The notes: generated from the sequence alone by a model not told the origin. A stretch of 21,171 bases of DNA from BMS3ABIN04 sp965554225 (GCA_965554225.1 CBEVZC010000046.1:1-21171), one strand, 5' to 3'; counted from the first letter of the stretch, positions 1-6,196 are shown. Translations and numbers: made by a program.

Positions 1-606
1 AAGAGTTTTATAAAAACTTTCCACATCTTTTTCTTTAAGTCCTTTGTATAGATCATATGAATTTAGATCCGGGAAATCATTATTTAAATATTCTATACTT
101 TCTTTATTAATCAAATTATCTATATTAAGATTATTATAATATTTATCAATTTCGTACAGCGGTATTTGATAGTTCCCGCTTAACTTTTCTTCCCATAATT
201 GCGAAGCTAATTTTTCATCCAAATTGTTGTTAGTATAAAGAACATTCTCCAACTCATCAAAAGTAATATAATTGTTATTTGAAGAAGTTTTTATCCCGTT
301 AGAAATAAAAATGATAACGACAATAATAGCTGTAAGTACCGGAACAGCAAGAACTATTTTCTTTTTATAAAACGGGATTATATCTTTTTCTAATCTTGTT
401 CTAACTTTCGGCAATAAGTTAATAAAATAATCTTCTTCTATTGAAATACTTTCATCAAAAGAAAATCCTTCTAATTTAGCTTTAAATTCGTCATATTCTT
501 GCTTTAACTCTGATAAATTATTTAATTCTCCTTCAAAATTTTGCTTTTCTTCCCGGTTCATTTGATCCGATAAATAATTTAGTATTTTCTCTCTATTATT
601 TTTCAT
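1..606 (-). CDS. Probable anti-sigma factor, single-pass membrane protein (partial, C-terminus beyond left edge)
   Basis: Translating the minus strand from the ATG at 606 gives 202 residues with no stop before the window edge, so the C-terminus is missing. The protein starts MKNNREKILNYLSDQM, has a charged N-terminal region of about 80 residues, one strongly hydrophobic segment at about residues 83-102 (KIVLAVPVLTAIIVVIIFIS), and then a polar, Asn/Glu/Tyr-rich domain that should lie outside the cytoplasm. It begins inside the last codons of the ECF sigma gene (11-bp overlap), which implies translational coupling. A cytoplasmic N-terminus, one membrane span, an outer domain and coupling to a sigma gene are the usual anti-sigma arrangement. 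I see no clear HxxxCxxC zinc motif in the N-terminus, so it is not an obvious ZAS-type anti-sigma. The role is inferred from position and topology; an unrelated membrane protein is possible. Confidence 0.7.
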   Translation of the reverse strand, partial: MKNNREKILNYLSDQMNREEKQNFEGELNNLSELKQEYDEFKAKLEGFSFDESISIEEDYFINLLPKVRTRLEKDIIPFYKKKIVLAVPVLTAIIVVIIFISNGIKTSSNNNYITFDELENVLYTNNNLDEKLASQLWEEKLSGNYQIPLYEIDKYYNNLNIDNLINKESIEYLNNDFPDLNSYDLYKGLKEKDVESFYKTL

Positions 607-1141
607 GATAATTTGCTAAAATTTTTTTTAAGGCTAAGTGATAATTTGCTTTCAAAGCTCCTATACTTTTACTCGTAATTTTTGAAATTTCCTCGTAGGA
701 TAATTCGTCAAATCTTCTAAAAATAAAAACTTCTCTCTGCTTAACAGGGAGTTTCTTTAATTGTAAATTTAATAAATCTAATTCCTCTTTATCCTCTATC
801 GATTTTACGATATCAAAATTATCGCTAACATTTTTATAAGATTCGTTATCTAACGAAAACATCCTTTTCAGGTTTTTCTTTTTTATTGCATTCAAGCAAC
901 GCGTTGATGTAATTCTATATATCCATGTAAATAAAGACGAATTAAACTTAAATGTATTTAGTTTTTTATAAAGAACTATTAATACATCTTGAGTAATTTC
1001 ATCGGCGTCCATATGGTTTCCCAGCATTCTACGCGCATGCCAATATATTTTTTTTTGGTATTTATGCACAATTTTGTTGAATGCTTCTTCATGCCCGCCT
1101 AAGAACTCTTTTACTAATATAAAGTCGCTGTCTTCTATCAT
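596..1141 (-). CDS. ECF-type RNA polymerase sigma factor (sigma-70 family)
   Basis: A 181-residue protein, the normal size for an extracytoplasmic-function sigma factor, which directs RNA polymerase to a small regulon. Region 2 covers about residues 22-90 and includes the DADEITQDVLIVLYK core and the promoter-melting stretch LFTWIYRITSTRCLNAIKK. Region 4 covers about residues 128-178, with LPVKQREVFIFRRFDELSYE followed by the EISKITSKSIGALKANYHLA helix-turn-helix. A short acidic linker separates them, and there is no region 1 or 3. The start is the ATG at 1141. The gene overlaps the anti-sigma gene downstream and is divergent from the Spy-like gene at 1279, so the shared intergenic region may carry an autoregulated promoter. 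The family call is firm; the inducing signal is unknown. Confidence 0.95.
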   Translation of the reverse strand: MIEDSDFILVKEFLGGHEEAFNKIVHKYQKKIYWHARRMLGNHMDADEITQDVLIVLYKKLNTFKFNSSLFTWIYRITSTRCLNAIKKKNLKRMFSLDNESYKNVSDNFDIVKSIEDKEELDLLNLQLKKLPVKQREVFIFRRFDELSYEEISKITSKSIGALKANYHLALKKILANYHEK

Positions 1142-1180
1142 ATATTTTATCAGTTCAATAATTTAGACAATTTCTCACCT

Positions 1181-1216
1181 AAAATGGTTTAATGTGCAAA
1201 TCGATTAAACCAATTT
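1181..1216. promoter_or_regulatory. Near-palindrome between the divergent sigma and Spy-like genes, candidate operator
   Basis: AAAATGGTTTAAT (1181-1193) and ATTAAACCAATTT (1204-1216) are inverted repeats matching at 12 of 13 positions, separated by 10 bases. The element lies in the 137-bp divergent intergenic region, about 40 bp from the sigma start and 60 bp from the Spy-like start. The spacing and symmetry suit a dimeric DNA-binding protein. Function is inferred; in AT-rich DNA a chance palindrome is possible, although the GGTTTAAT/ATTAAACC core is not purely AT. Confidence 0.35.
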
Positions 1217-1278
1217 AATCATTCGGTTGTCCAATAGTAAAATTCACAGAAAACTAACAATAATGCAAGGAGTAAAAT

Positions 1279-1791
1279 ATGAAGAAATTATCAATTTTCG
1301 TTGTAGTGCTTTTAGTAAGTGCACTAAGTTTTTCCAATATTACCGCACAACCGTTTATGCATAAAATGGGTCCGAAATTTGAACGCGGTAGATTTATGAA
1401 TGAACTTAACCTAACGGATGCACAACAGAAAAAAGTTAACCAATTGCGTTTTGATAATCAGCAAAAAGCTATTGACTTAAAAGCTCAAATTGAGAAAAAG
1501 AGATTAGCAATAAGAGAAATGATGGTTAACAATGATGTAGACGGCAATAAACTTTTAACCCTTACAAATAGTGTTTCCGATTTACAAAGCAAAATGAAAT
1601 CCTCAAAAGTTAAAATGTGGCTTAATGTATACAATATTTTAAATAAAGACCAACAAAAATTATGGACAAAGCATTTTAGTGCAATGGGAAATAGAATGAG
1701 CAGAGGTTTTCATAAAAATTTTATGGGGAGAAGAGGATTTAAAGGTATGGAAAAATTTAAGATGTTCATGAAAGACAGAGATGATGATTAG
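1279..1791 (+). CDS. Spy/CpxP-like periplasmic protein (LTxxQ family)
   Basis: A 170-residue secreted protein. Residues 1-23 form a signal peptide (MKK plus a hydrophobic core ending SNITA). The mature protein is helical and rich in Lys, Met and Gln. The family's LTxxQ signature appears as LNLTDAQQKKV (about residues 43-53), and a second, weaker copy as LNKDQQKLW (about 121-129). The basic tail is rich in Gly, Phe and Met (FMGRRGFKGMEKFKMFMKDR). Members include the chaperone Spy, CpxP, and metal-related ZraP and CnrX. It starts at an ATG with a good AGGAG site 7 bases upstream. Divergence from an ECF sigma/anti-sigma pair suggests it is a target or the periplasmic sensing partner of that circuit. 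No metal-binding His cluster is evident, so chaperone or sensor roles remain open. Confidence 0.82.
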   Translation: MKKLSIFVVVLLVSALSFSNITAQPFMHKMGPKFERGRFMNELNLTDAQQKKVNQLRFDNQQKAIDLKAQIEKKRLAIREMMVNNDVDGNKLLTLTNSVSDLQSKMKSSKVKMWLNVYNILNKDQQKLWTKHFSAMGNRMSRGFHKNFMGRRGFKGMEKFKMFMKDRDDD

Positions 1792-1817
1792 ATCATATTC
1801 ATAAAGCCGGAAATTTT

Positions 1818-1854
1818 AGGAGAGGATTTATTTACTTAGATTCTCTCCTTTTTT
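1818..1854 (+). terminator. Rho-independent terminator of the Spy-like gene
   Basis: AGGAGAG (1818-1824) pairs with CTCTCCT (1843-1849). The stem can be extended inward to about 12 pairs with two G-T wobbles, leaving an 8-base loop (1830-1837). It runs directly into six T residues on the plus strand (1849-1854). It lies 27 bases after the Spy-like stop codon and abuts the stop codon of the convergent gene, so it may serve both transcripts. Confidence 0.8.
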
Positions 1855-2686
1855 AATCTTCGGAACCTTTAAATTTTAATTTTTCAATAGCATTCATATA
1901 TCTCACGTAACCTTTGGGCATACTGTTTTTACGTTGCTTTAGTTTTATCTCGGCAACTTTATCGGTTCTGAACGGCTCTCCCTCTTTGTCAACAAAAAAG
2001 TTACTGATAATTGAAAAAATTTCATCATAACCTTTAATCGACATGAAATCCATATCGTAAAGCTGATCAAAAAAGTAAATTAAATCTGATTGAGTTCCCT
2101 GCCATACAATTTTTTTATTTTCTTCTTTTAATTTTCTAATAGAAGTATGACTGGAACTTACAATCTGTCTTTCTTTTTCCTGATCCACGTTTTTATTTAA
2201 GTCTACATTTTCCATTTTGTTCTTTATCTTTTTATTTGTAGAATTTTTAGCTTTTTCTGTTTCTAAATTTTTATATATCTCGTGTTCAATTTTTTCAGCT
2301 GATTTCACATCTCTTTTTTCAGTTAAATATTTTATTTCCGCATCAATTATTCTACTTAATTTTTTATACTCAATTACTTCTTTTTTAACATGTCTCAGCA
2401 AAAGAGATTCACCCGGGAATCTCGATTCACCTCCGTTTGAGTTATAATAATTCAAAATCTTTTTTAGAAATTCTTTTAACTCCGGACAATTATCCTCTAT
2501 AAAAATATTATCAAGTGAATATTTTCTTAACGGAAGATATTTTCTTCCGCTAAAACATTGTATTACTCTATTTATCTCAATTTTTACATGATAGAGATAG
2601 CTTATTTTTTCTTCGGGCGTTTTGAATAAGTCAAGCGTAAAACGAATTTTACTTAAATTAAACGATCCGTAAAGTAATTGACTCAT
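1853..2686 (-). CDS. Uncharacterised protein with possible RteC-like C-terminal domain
   Basis: A 277-residue cytoplasmic-looking protein with no signal peptide or membrane segment. Three parts are visible: an N-terminal helical region (about 1-130), a very Lys/Glu/Asn-rich probable coiled coil or linker (about 125-195), and a C-terminal domain (about 195-277) beginning KKIVWQGTQSDLIYFFDQLY and ending in a basic stretch. The C-terminal pattern (W-x-G-T/S, then an L-rich helix, a conserved F, then a basic segment) resembles the winged-helix-like end of Bacteroides RteC and related Bacteroidota proteins. That match is by eye and weak. It starts at an ATG preceded by AAGG at 5-base spacing. It stands alone, convergent with the Spy-like gene. 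Function unknown; DNA binding is a guess. Confidence 0.75.
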   Translation of the reverse strand: MSQLLYGSFNLSKIRFTLDLFKTPEEKISYLYHVKIEINRVIQCFSGRKYLPLRKYSLDNIFIEDNCPELKEFLKKILNYYNSNGGESRFPGESLLLRHVKKEVIEYKKLSRIIDAEIKYLTEKRDVKSAEKIEHEIYKNLETEKAKNSTNKKIKNKMENVDLNKNVDQEKERQIVSSSHTSIRKLKEENKKIVWQGTQSDLIYFFDQLYDMDFMSIKGYDEIFSIISNFFVDKEGEPFRTDKVAEIKLKQRKNSMPKGYVRYMNAIEKLKFKGSED

Positions 2687-3112
2687 CAGCGCCTTACTTT
2701 CATATTTTAAACAGACTTATTTTTTAGCTTAGTTTTTTTTAATATGAGCAGACTAAGTCATATCAATTATCGAGGATATAAAAGAAAAGTTTATAAAGAA
2801 ATTGGAAAGAATTCCGGCGGTTTGATGTTGGAATTACTATTCCGGACTCCGGTTGTATAATCACTTAAATCAAAACTCTTCGATTTCTACTTGTTAACTG
2901 TTGATAATCAATAAATAATTACCAAATGTTAATCGTTATTATGTAGAAAATAAATAACACAAATTAAAACGGATTTTCACGGATACAAAATAAATTTTTA
3001 ATCGTGTTTATTTTAAGCTGTAGAGTTAGAATTAAAGGAAAATTTATTTGGGTGATGATGTTTGGTTCAAACTTATTTAATTCTAAATATTTGAACTTTA
3101 AATCTCAATTAT
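2687..3112. other. 426-bp intergenic stretch without a convincing gene
   Basis: AT-rich DNA between the RteC-like gene and the dehydrogenase. Three things are visible. An ATG at 2744 opens a 38-codon plus-strand reading frame (to 2860) with no ribosome-binding site and no family I recognise. A segment at 2958-2989 contains ACGGATTTTCACGGAT, a phrase I recall as recurring in intergenic DNA of many Bacteroidota-like genomes. A weak 7-bp inverted repeat, GTTCAAA/TTTGAAC, sits at 3065-3096. No tRNA, insertion-sequence end or clear promoter is evident. Confidence 0.5.
2958..2989. repeat. Possible dispersed intergenic repeat fragment (ATCCGTG-type)
   Basis: The core ACGGATTTTCACGGAT (2969-2984) holds two direct ACGGAT units spaced 10 bases apart. 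From memory, phrases of this kind recur in non-coding DNA of many bacterial genomes, often near GxxExxY-type genes. No such gene is visible here, so this would be a fragment. Only one copy is present in the window, so its repeat nature cannot be shown from this sequence. Confidence 0.3.
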
Positions 3113-3826
3113 TCATAGATCGCCTTTAATAGGTCTTAGAACAACCTCTTCGGGAACCACAGAATTGTTTGAATTGCAGAGGGAAAATATTAAAGCTGCA
3201 ATATCTTCCGGAAGCATCATTCTTTTTCCAAATTGTTCCAGCATTTCGTCCGGCCAAATGGCTGTTTTGGTCGCACCCGGGAAAATATTTATAATTCTAA
3301 TATTGTATTTTCTCACTTCCTCCCGAAGAATATTCATATACATTTCCAAGCCGGCTTTTGATGCAGAATATACACTGCTCTGTGTAAATATTTTCTTTGA
3401 TGCAACTGATAAAATATTAATAATCGTACCCTTTTTCTTTTTTATCATTTCGGATAGAACAAGTTTGGTAGCAAATATTGCTCCCATTAAATTTACTTTT
3501 ACTATCTGTTCAATATTTTCAAAACTTTCGTCTTCCGCCGGGTTAAATGAAGTAACGCCGGCATTATTTACTAACGTTTCAATAAAATAATTTTGTGAAG
3601 ATTTAATTAGTTTCTTTTCCATCAAATTACTTTTAGAAACATCAAGCGGAAGCAGAATAAAATAATTACCTAATTCATCAAGGCTTTCTTTAAGATCTAA
3701 AAGGGCTTGCTTATTTCTAGCCGAAGCAATAACGGTTTTCTTTTGTTTGCAAAATTCAACTGCAACCGCTTTACCAATACCCGAGCTTGCACCGGTTACC
3801 CAAATTGCACTTGTCTTTTTAATCAT
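3113..3826 (-). CDS. Short-chain dehydrogenase/reductase, candidate sepiapterin reductase
   Basis: A 237-residue classical SDR. It has the cofactor motif TGASSGIG (11-18), NNAG (87-90), Asn112, and the catalytic Ser140, Tyr153 and Lys157 (YSASK). An Arg in SARN after strand 2 suggests NADPH preference. It ends in a tail, VVLRPIKGDL, common in bacterial carbonyl reductases. Its ATG overlaps the GTP cyclohydrolase stop by 4 bases (ATGA), so it is translationally coupled to two pterin enzymes. Because the upstream pair makes 6-pyruvoyl-tetrahydropterin, the missing step to tetrahydrobiopterin is an NADPH-dependent diketo reduction by a sepiapterin-reductase-type SDR; a sister lineage, Chlorobium, is known to do this. 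The SDR fold is certain. The substrate is inferred from the operon, and a general keto-reductase is the alternative. Confidence 0.9.
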   Translation of the reverse strand: MIKKTSAIWVTGASSGIGKAVAVEFCKQKKTVIASARNKQALLDLKESLDELGNYFILLPLDVSKSNLMEKKLIKSSQNYFIETLVNNAGVTSFNPAEDESFENIEQIVKVNLMGAIFATKLVLSEMIKKKKGTIINILSVASKKIFTQSSVYSASKAGLEMYMNILREEVRKYNIRIINIFPGATKTAIWPDEMLEQFGKRMMLPEDIAALIFSLCNSNNSVVPEEVVLRPIKGDL

Positions 3827-4392
3827 TTAAGTCTCTGATGAGAAATTAAATCCAAAAATTCCGCTCTGGTACGCGAATCTTCTTTAAATACTCCGTGAAC
3901 AGCGCTGGTAATTGAAAATGAGTTTTGCTTTTCAACACCACGCATCATCATACACATGTGGTAACCTTCGGCAACAACCGCAACTCCTGTAGGACTTAAA
4001 TACTTATCGATTGTATCCGCTATCTGCTGAGTCATTCTTTCTTGAACTTGCAATCTCCTGGCAAACACATCTACAATTCTTGGTATTTTACTAAGACCGA
4101 CAATTTTACCATTCGGAATATAAGCTACATGAACCTTGCCGTAAAACGGGATCATGTGATGTTCGCAAAGACTATAAAAGTCTATATCTTTTACAATAAC
4201 CATCTCGTCATATTTTTCATCAAATATAGCACCGTTTAAAATTTTATCTATATTTTTATGATAACCTTGAGTTAAAAACTCATAAGCTTTTGCTACTCGA
4301 TGAGGTGTTTTAACTAATCCTTGCCTCGAAGGATCTTCGCCAATTTCAACTAAAATTGATTCAACATTTTTTTCAATTTTTTCCAAATTCAT
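3823..4392 (-). CDS. folE: GTP cyclohydrolase I
   Basis: A 189-residue type I enzyme that converts GTP to 7,8-dihydroneopterin triphosphate, the first step of folate, queuosine and biopterin synthesis. Zinc ligands are Cys76 and His79 in LCEHHMIPFYG and Cys147 in YHMCMMMRG. PSRQGLVKTPHRVAKAY near the N-terminus and the central KIVGLSKIPRIVDVFARRLQ are family hallmarks, and the length is standard. It starts at an ATG 5 bases after the pyruvoyl-tetrahydropterin synthase stop, with its AAGGA site inside that gene's last codons. It overlaps the dehydrogenase downstream by 4 bases. The tight coupling to a CX5HGH-type PTPS and an SDR suggests that this copy serves biopterin rather than, or as well as, folate. 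Another folE may exist outside the window. Confidence 0.97.
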   Translation of the reverse strand: MNLEKIEKNVESILVEIGEDPSRQGLVKTPHRVAKAYEFLTQGYHKNIDKILNGAIFDEKYDEMVIVKDIDFYSLCEHHMIPFYGKVHVAYIPNGKIVGLSKIPRIVDVFARRLQVQERMTQQIADTIDKYLSPTGVAVVAEGYHMCMMMRGVEKQNSFSITSAVHGVFKEDSRTRAEFLDLISHQRLK

Positions 4393-4397
4393 TTTTA

Positions 4398-4802
4398 CTA
4401 TCCTTTATATTCAAAATAATTGTTTTCCGTCTCATAAATTTTTATTGAGAAAAGTTTACCGTTGGGTATTTTATCAAAAATTTGCTCCCAAAATGCAACT
4501 GCAATATTTTCTGCAGTCGGAATAATTCCCTTAAAAAAATCAACGTCCAGATTTAAATGCTTATGATCAACTTTTTCAATTATGTATTTTCGAATAATCC
4601 ACTTTAATAATTTAGTATCAATAACGTAACCGGTTTCGGGATCAATATTTCCTGCAACAGTTACCTCTAACACATAATTATGTCCGTGTCCGTATAAATT
4701 ATTGCACTTTCCAAAAATCTCTTTGTTCTTCTCATCCGTCCAATTCTCATTGTGTAATCGATGAGATGCGCTAAAAACTTCTCTGCGTGTTACGTAAATC
4801 AT
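4398..4802 (-). CDS. 6-pyruvoyl-tetrahydropterin synthase (animal-like CX5HGH type)
   Basis: A 134-residue T-fold enzyme. Zinc ligands are His14 (FSASHRL) and His39 and His41 (YGHGHNY). The catalytic Cys33 lies in GKCNNLYGHGH, and the DHKHLN and IYETENNYFEYKG motifs follow. The Cys-to-His spacing is C-x5-HGH, as in eukaryotic PTPS; bacterial QueD (for example E. coli, CGRLHGH) has C-x3-HGH. Stretches such as IFGKCNN, TAENIAVAFW and YETENN are close to my recollection of the human enzyme. It therefore probably converts dihydroneopterin triphosphate to 6-pyruvoyl-tetrahydropterin. It is the first gene of the tight PTPS-folE-SDR unit. No queC, queE or queF lies nearby, which argues against a queuosine role. 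Residual 6-carboxy-tetrahydropterin synthase activity cannot be excluded. Confidence 0.92.
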   Translation of the reverse strand: MIYVTRREVFSASHRLHNENWTDEKNKEIFGKCNNLYGHGHNYVLEVTVAGNIDPETGYVIDTKLLKWIIRKYIIEKVDHKHLNLDVDFFKGIIPTAENIAVAFWEQIFDKIPNGKLFSIKIYETENNYFEYKG

Positions 4803-4837
4803 TAATTATTTACCTTTTATTTTTGCTTAAGATTAGT

Positions 4838-5299
4838 TTAATTTGTTGTAAATGCTTCCAAAACTTCATCAATATGACCCTTTACTTTAACCTTAGGAAA
4901 TATCTTAACTATTTTGGCCTCTTCATCAATTAATACAGTTGTTCTTTCAACGCCCATATACTTTCTTCCGTACATACTTTTTTCTTTCCAGACTCCGTAT
5001 TTTTCGAGTACTTTTTTTGTTTCGTCACTTAACAAAAGAAAAGGAAGTTCATATTTTTCTGCAAATTTTTTATGCCTTTCAGGAGAGTCCGGACTAATAC
5101 CAATTATTTCCGCATTAAGTTTTTCAAATTCCGGGAAAGAATCTCTAAAATCGCAAGCCTCTTTTGTGCAGCCCGGTGTCATATCTTTGGGGTAAAAATA
5201 TAATACAACTTTTCTACCGGCAAAATCTTTAAGCGAATACATTTTCCCCGATTTATCCGGTAATGTAAAGGCAGGCGCTTTTTTATTTTCTTGAATCAA
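4838..5299 (-). CDS. bcp: Thiol peroxidase, Bcp/PrxQ-type peroxiredoxin
   Basis: A thioredoxin-fold peroxidase reducing H2O2 and organic hydroperoxides, normally recycled by thioredoxin. The peroxidatic and resolving cysteines sit in DMTPGCTKEACDFRD, 5 residues apart as in the Bcp/PrxQ class. KAPAFTLPDKSG, YFYPKDMTPGC and IIGISPDSPERHKKF are family hallmarks. The frame opens at a TTG at 5326, but the better start is the TTG at 5299. A GGAG (complement of 5306-5309) lies 6 bases upstream of it, and the resulting 153-residue protein puts the cysteines at 44 and 49, close to E. coli Bcp. It lies 35 bp upstream of the PTPS gene and 63 bp after dodecin, all in the same direction, so it may share their transcript. 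Confidence 0.95.
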   Translation of the reverse strand: MIQENKKAPAFTLPDKSGKMYSLKDFAGRKVVLYFYPKDMTPGCTKEACDFRDSFPEFEKLNAEIIGISPDSPERHKKFAEKYELPFLLLSDETKKVLEKYGVWKEKSMYGRKYMGVERTTVLIDEEAKIVKIFPKVKVKGHIDEVLEAFTTN

Positions 5300-5305
5300 T
5301 TTGGA

Positions 5306-5309
5306 CTCC
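5306..5309 (-). promoter_or_regulatory. Ribosome-binding site that fixes the bcp start
   Basis: GGAG on the minus strand, 6 bases before the TTG at 5299. The first possible TTG at 5326 has no purine-rich site. This moves the start nine codons inward and gives the usual family length. Confidence 0.6.
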
Positions 5310-5362
5310 AATATAGTTTTAGACAATTATGAAAATTCAATATTATTACAATCTCATCTCAA

Positions 5363-5563
5363 CTATTTTAACTTTCTCCCTAATCTAACCGTTACTTGAA
5401 ATTCAATTTCATTTTCCTGCGTAACTCTACCGCGATGTTCTAGAACTTCAAACCAAGATACTCGTTTTTCTTCGTTTGCCTCATTAACAACAGATTTTAT
5501 TGCATCGGAAATACTTTCTTTGGAAATGCCTACTCTATCTATAATCTCAAATGACTTTGACAT
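5363..5563 (-). CDS. Dodecin, small flavin-binding protein
   Basis: A 66-residue protein matching the dodecin family, whose 12-subunit shells store and quench flavins (FMN, riboflavin or lumichrome). The pattern is an N-terminal strand (KSFEIIDRVGIS), the single helix with SISDAIKSVVNEAN, then SWFEVLEHRGRV and a final strand EFQVTVRLGRKL. Trp37 in the SWFEV motif corresponds to the Trp that stacks on the flavin ring. It has an ATG start with AGGAG at good spacing. It is divergent from the Fur-family gene and is the first of five co-directional genes (dodecin, bcp, PTPS, folE, SDR). This grouping suggests flavin or redox housekeeping, possibly with shared control, although the 63-bp gap to bcp could hold a separate promoter. 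Confidence 0.92.
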   Translation of the reverse strand: MSKSFEIIDRVGISKESISDAIKSVVNEANEEKRVSWFEVLEHRGRVTQENEIEFQVTVRLGRKLK

Positions 5564-5725
5564 GAGAACTCCTTTTTATTTTTTTATATTATTAGTTTAT
5601 TTATTCAGTAAATTTAACAAAAGATATATAAATAGTCAGAAAGAATGAAAAATAAATTAGTACAAATTGTCTTTGATTATTCAGCTAAGTTTAAGTACTT
5701 TTAAATAAAAAATTAGCCGGTAAAT

Positions 5726-6196
5726 TTGGACAAAAACAGTGCACACGAAAAATTTAAAACCTTTCTAAAAAAAGGTAACCACCGCATAACATCCGAGCGA
5801 TTTGAAGTTCTCGATTTTGCATTAGATTACAAAGGACATTTTGGAGCTGATGATTTATATGTTGCGATGAAGAATAAGAACTCCAATATTTCACGAGCAA
5901 CAATCTATAACACATTAGAATTACTTGCAAAATGCCACTTGCTTGCCAAAAGAAATTTTGGCGACGGCAAAACAAGATACGAATCCAGTTTTAACAGAAA
6001 AAATCATGATCATTTAATTTGTATTACATGCGGTGAAATAAAAGAATTTACAAATCCAAAAATCCAAGAAATTGTTGATGAAATCTGTGAAGAATTAGGT
6101 TATGAGCAGGTTGGGTATTCATTCAATATTTTTGGAAAATGTAAAGATCAGGAGAACTGCATTCATTCGAAAAACGAAAAAACCGGTAAATCTTAA
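5726..6196 (+). CDS. Fur-family metal-responsive transcriptional repressor
   Basis: A 156-residue winged-helix repressor. The N-terminal DNA-binding domain includes HRITSERFEVLDFAL and the recognition helix SRATIYNTLELL. The C-terminal dimerisation domain holds NHDHLICITCGEIKEF. Regulatory-site candidates are His38, Glu86, His94, His96 and Glu107. Cys99/Cys102 and Cys139/Cys144 form a Cys4 structural zinc site. The Glu in GEIKEF, where peroxide-sensing PerR has Asp, and the HDH motif favour Fur over PerR; Zur cannot be excluded. The start is a TTG at 5726, because an in-frame TAG lies at 5714 and the next Met (residue 48) would remove half the DNA-binding domain. It is divergent from dodecin and 24 bp upstream of the hydrolase gene. 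Control of the dodecin/bcp genes is a reasonable guess. Confidence 0.92.
   Translation: MDKNSAHEKFKTFLKKGNHRITSERFEVLDFALDYKGHFGADDLYVAMKNKNSNISRATIYNTLELLAKCHLLAKRNFGDGKTRYESSFNRKNHDHLICITCGEIKEFTNPKIQEIVDEICEELGYEQVGYSFNIFGKCKDQENCIHSKNEKTGKS

Noticed and set aside
2744..2860. 38-codon plus-strand reading frame starting MSRLSHINYRGYK
   Set aside because: No ribosome-binding site, no recognisable family, and such a short frame is expected by chance; kept only as a note on the intergenic stretch.
3065..3096. GTTCAAA/TTTGAAC hairpin after the dehydrogenase gene
   Set aside because: Short stem, 18-base loop and no T-run on the minus strand.
4398..4802. Annotation as QueD of the queuosine pathway together with folE
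   Set aside because: The Cys-to-HGH spacing is five residues, not three, and no queC, queE or queF lies nearby; the adjacent SDR fits biopterin better.
5726..6196. PerR peroxide sensor reading because bcp is close by
   Set aside because: The key Asp of PerR is Glu107 here, and HDHLICITCGEIKEF reads as Fur; a Zur assignment also remains possible.
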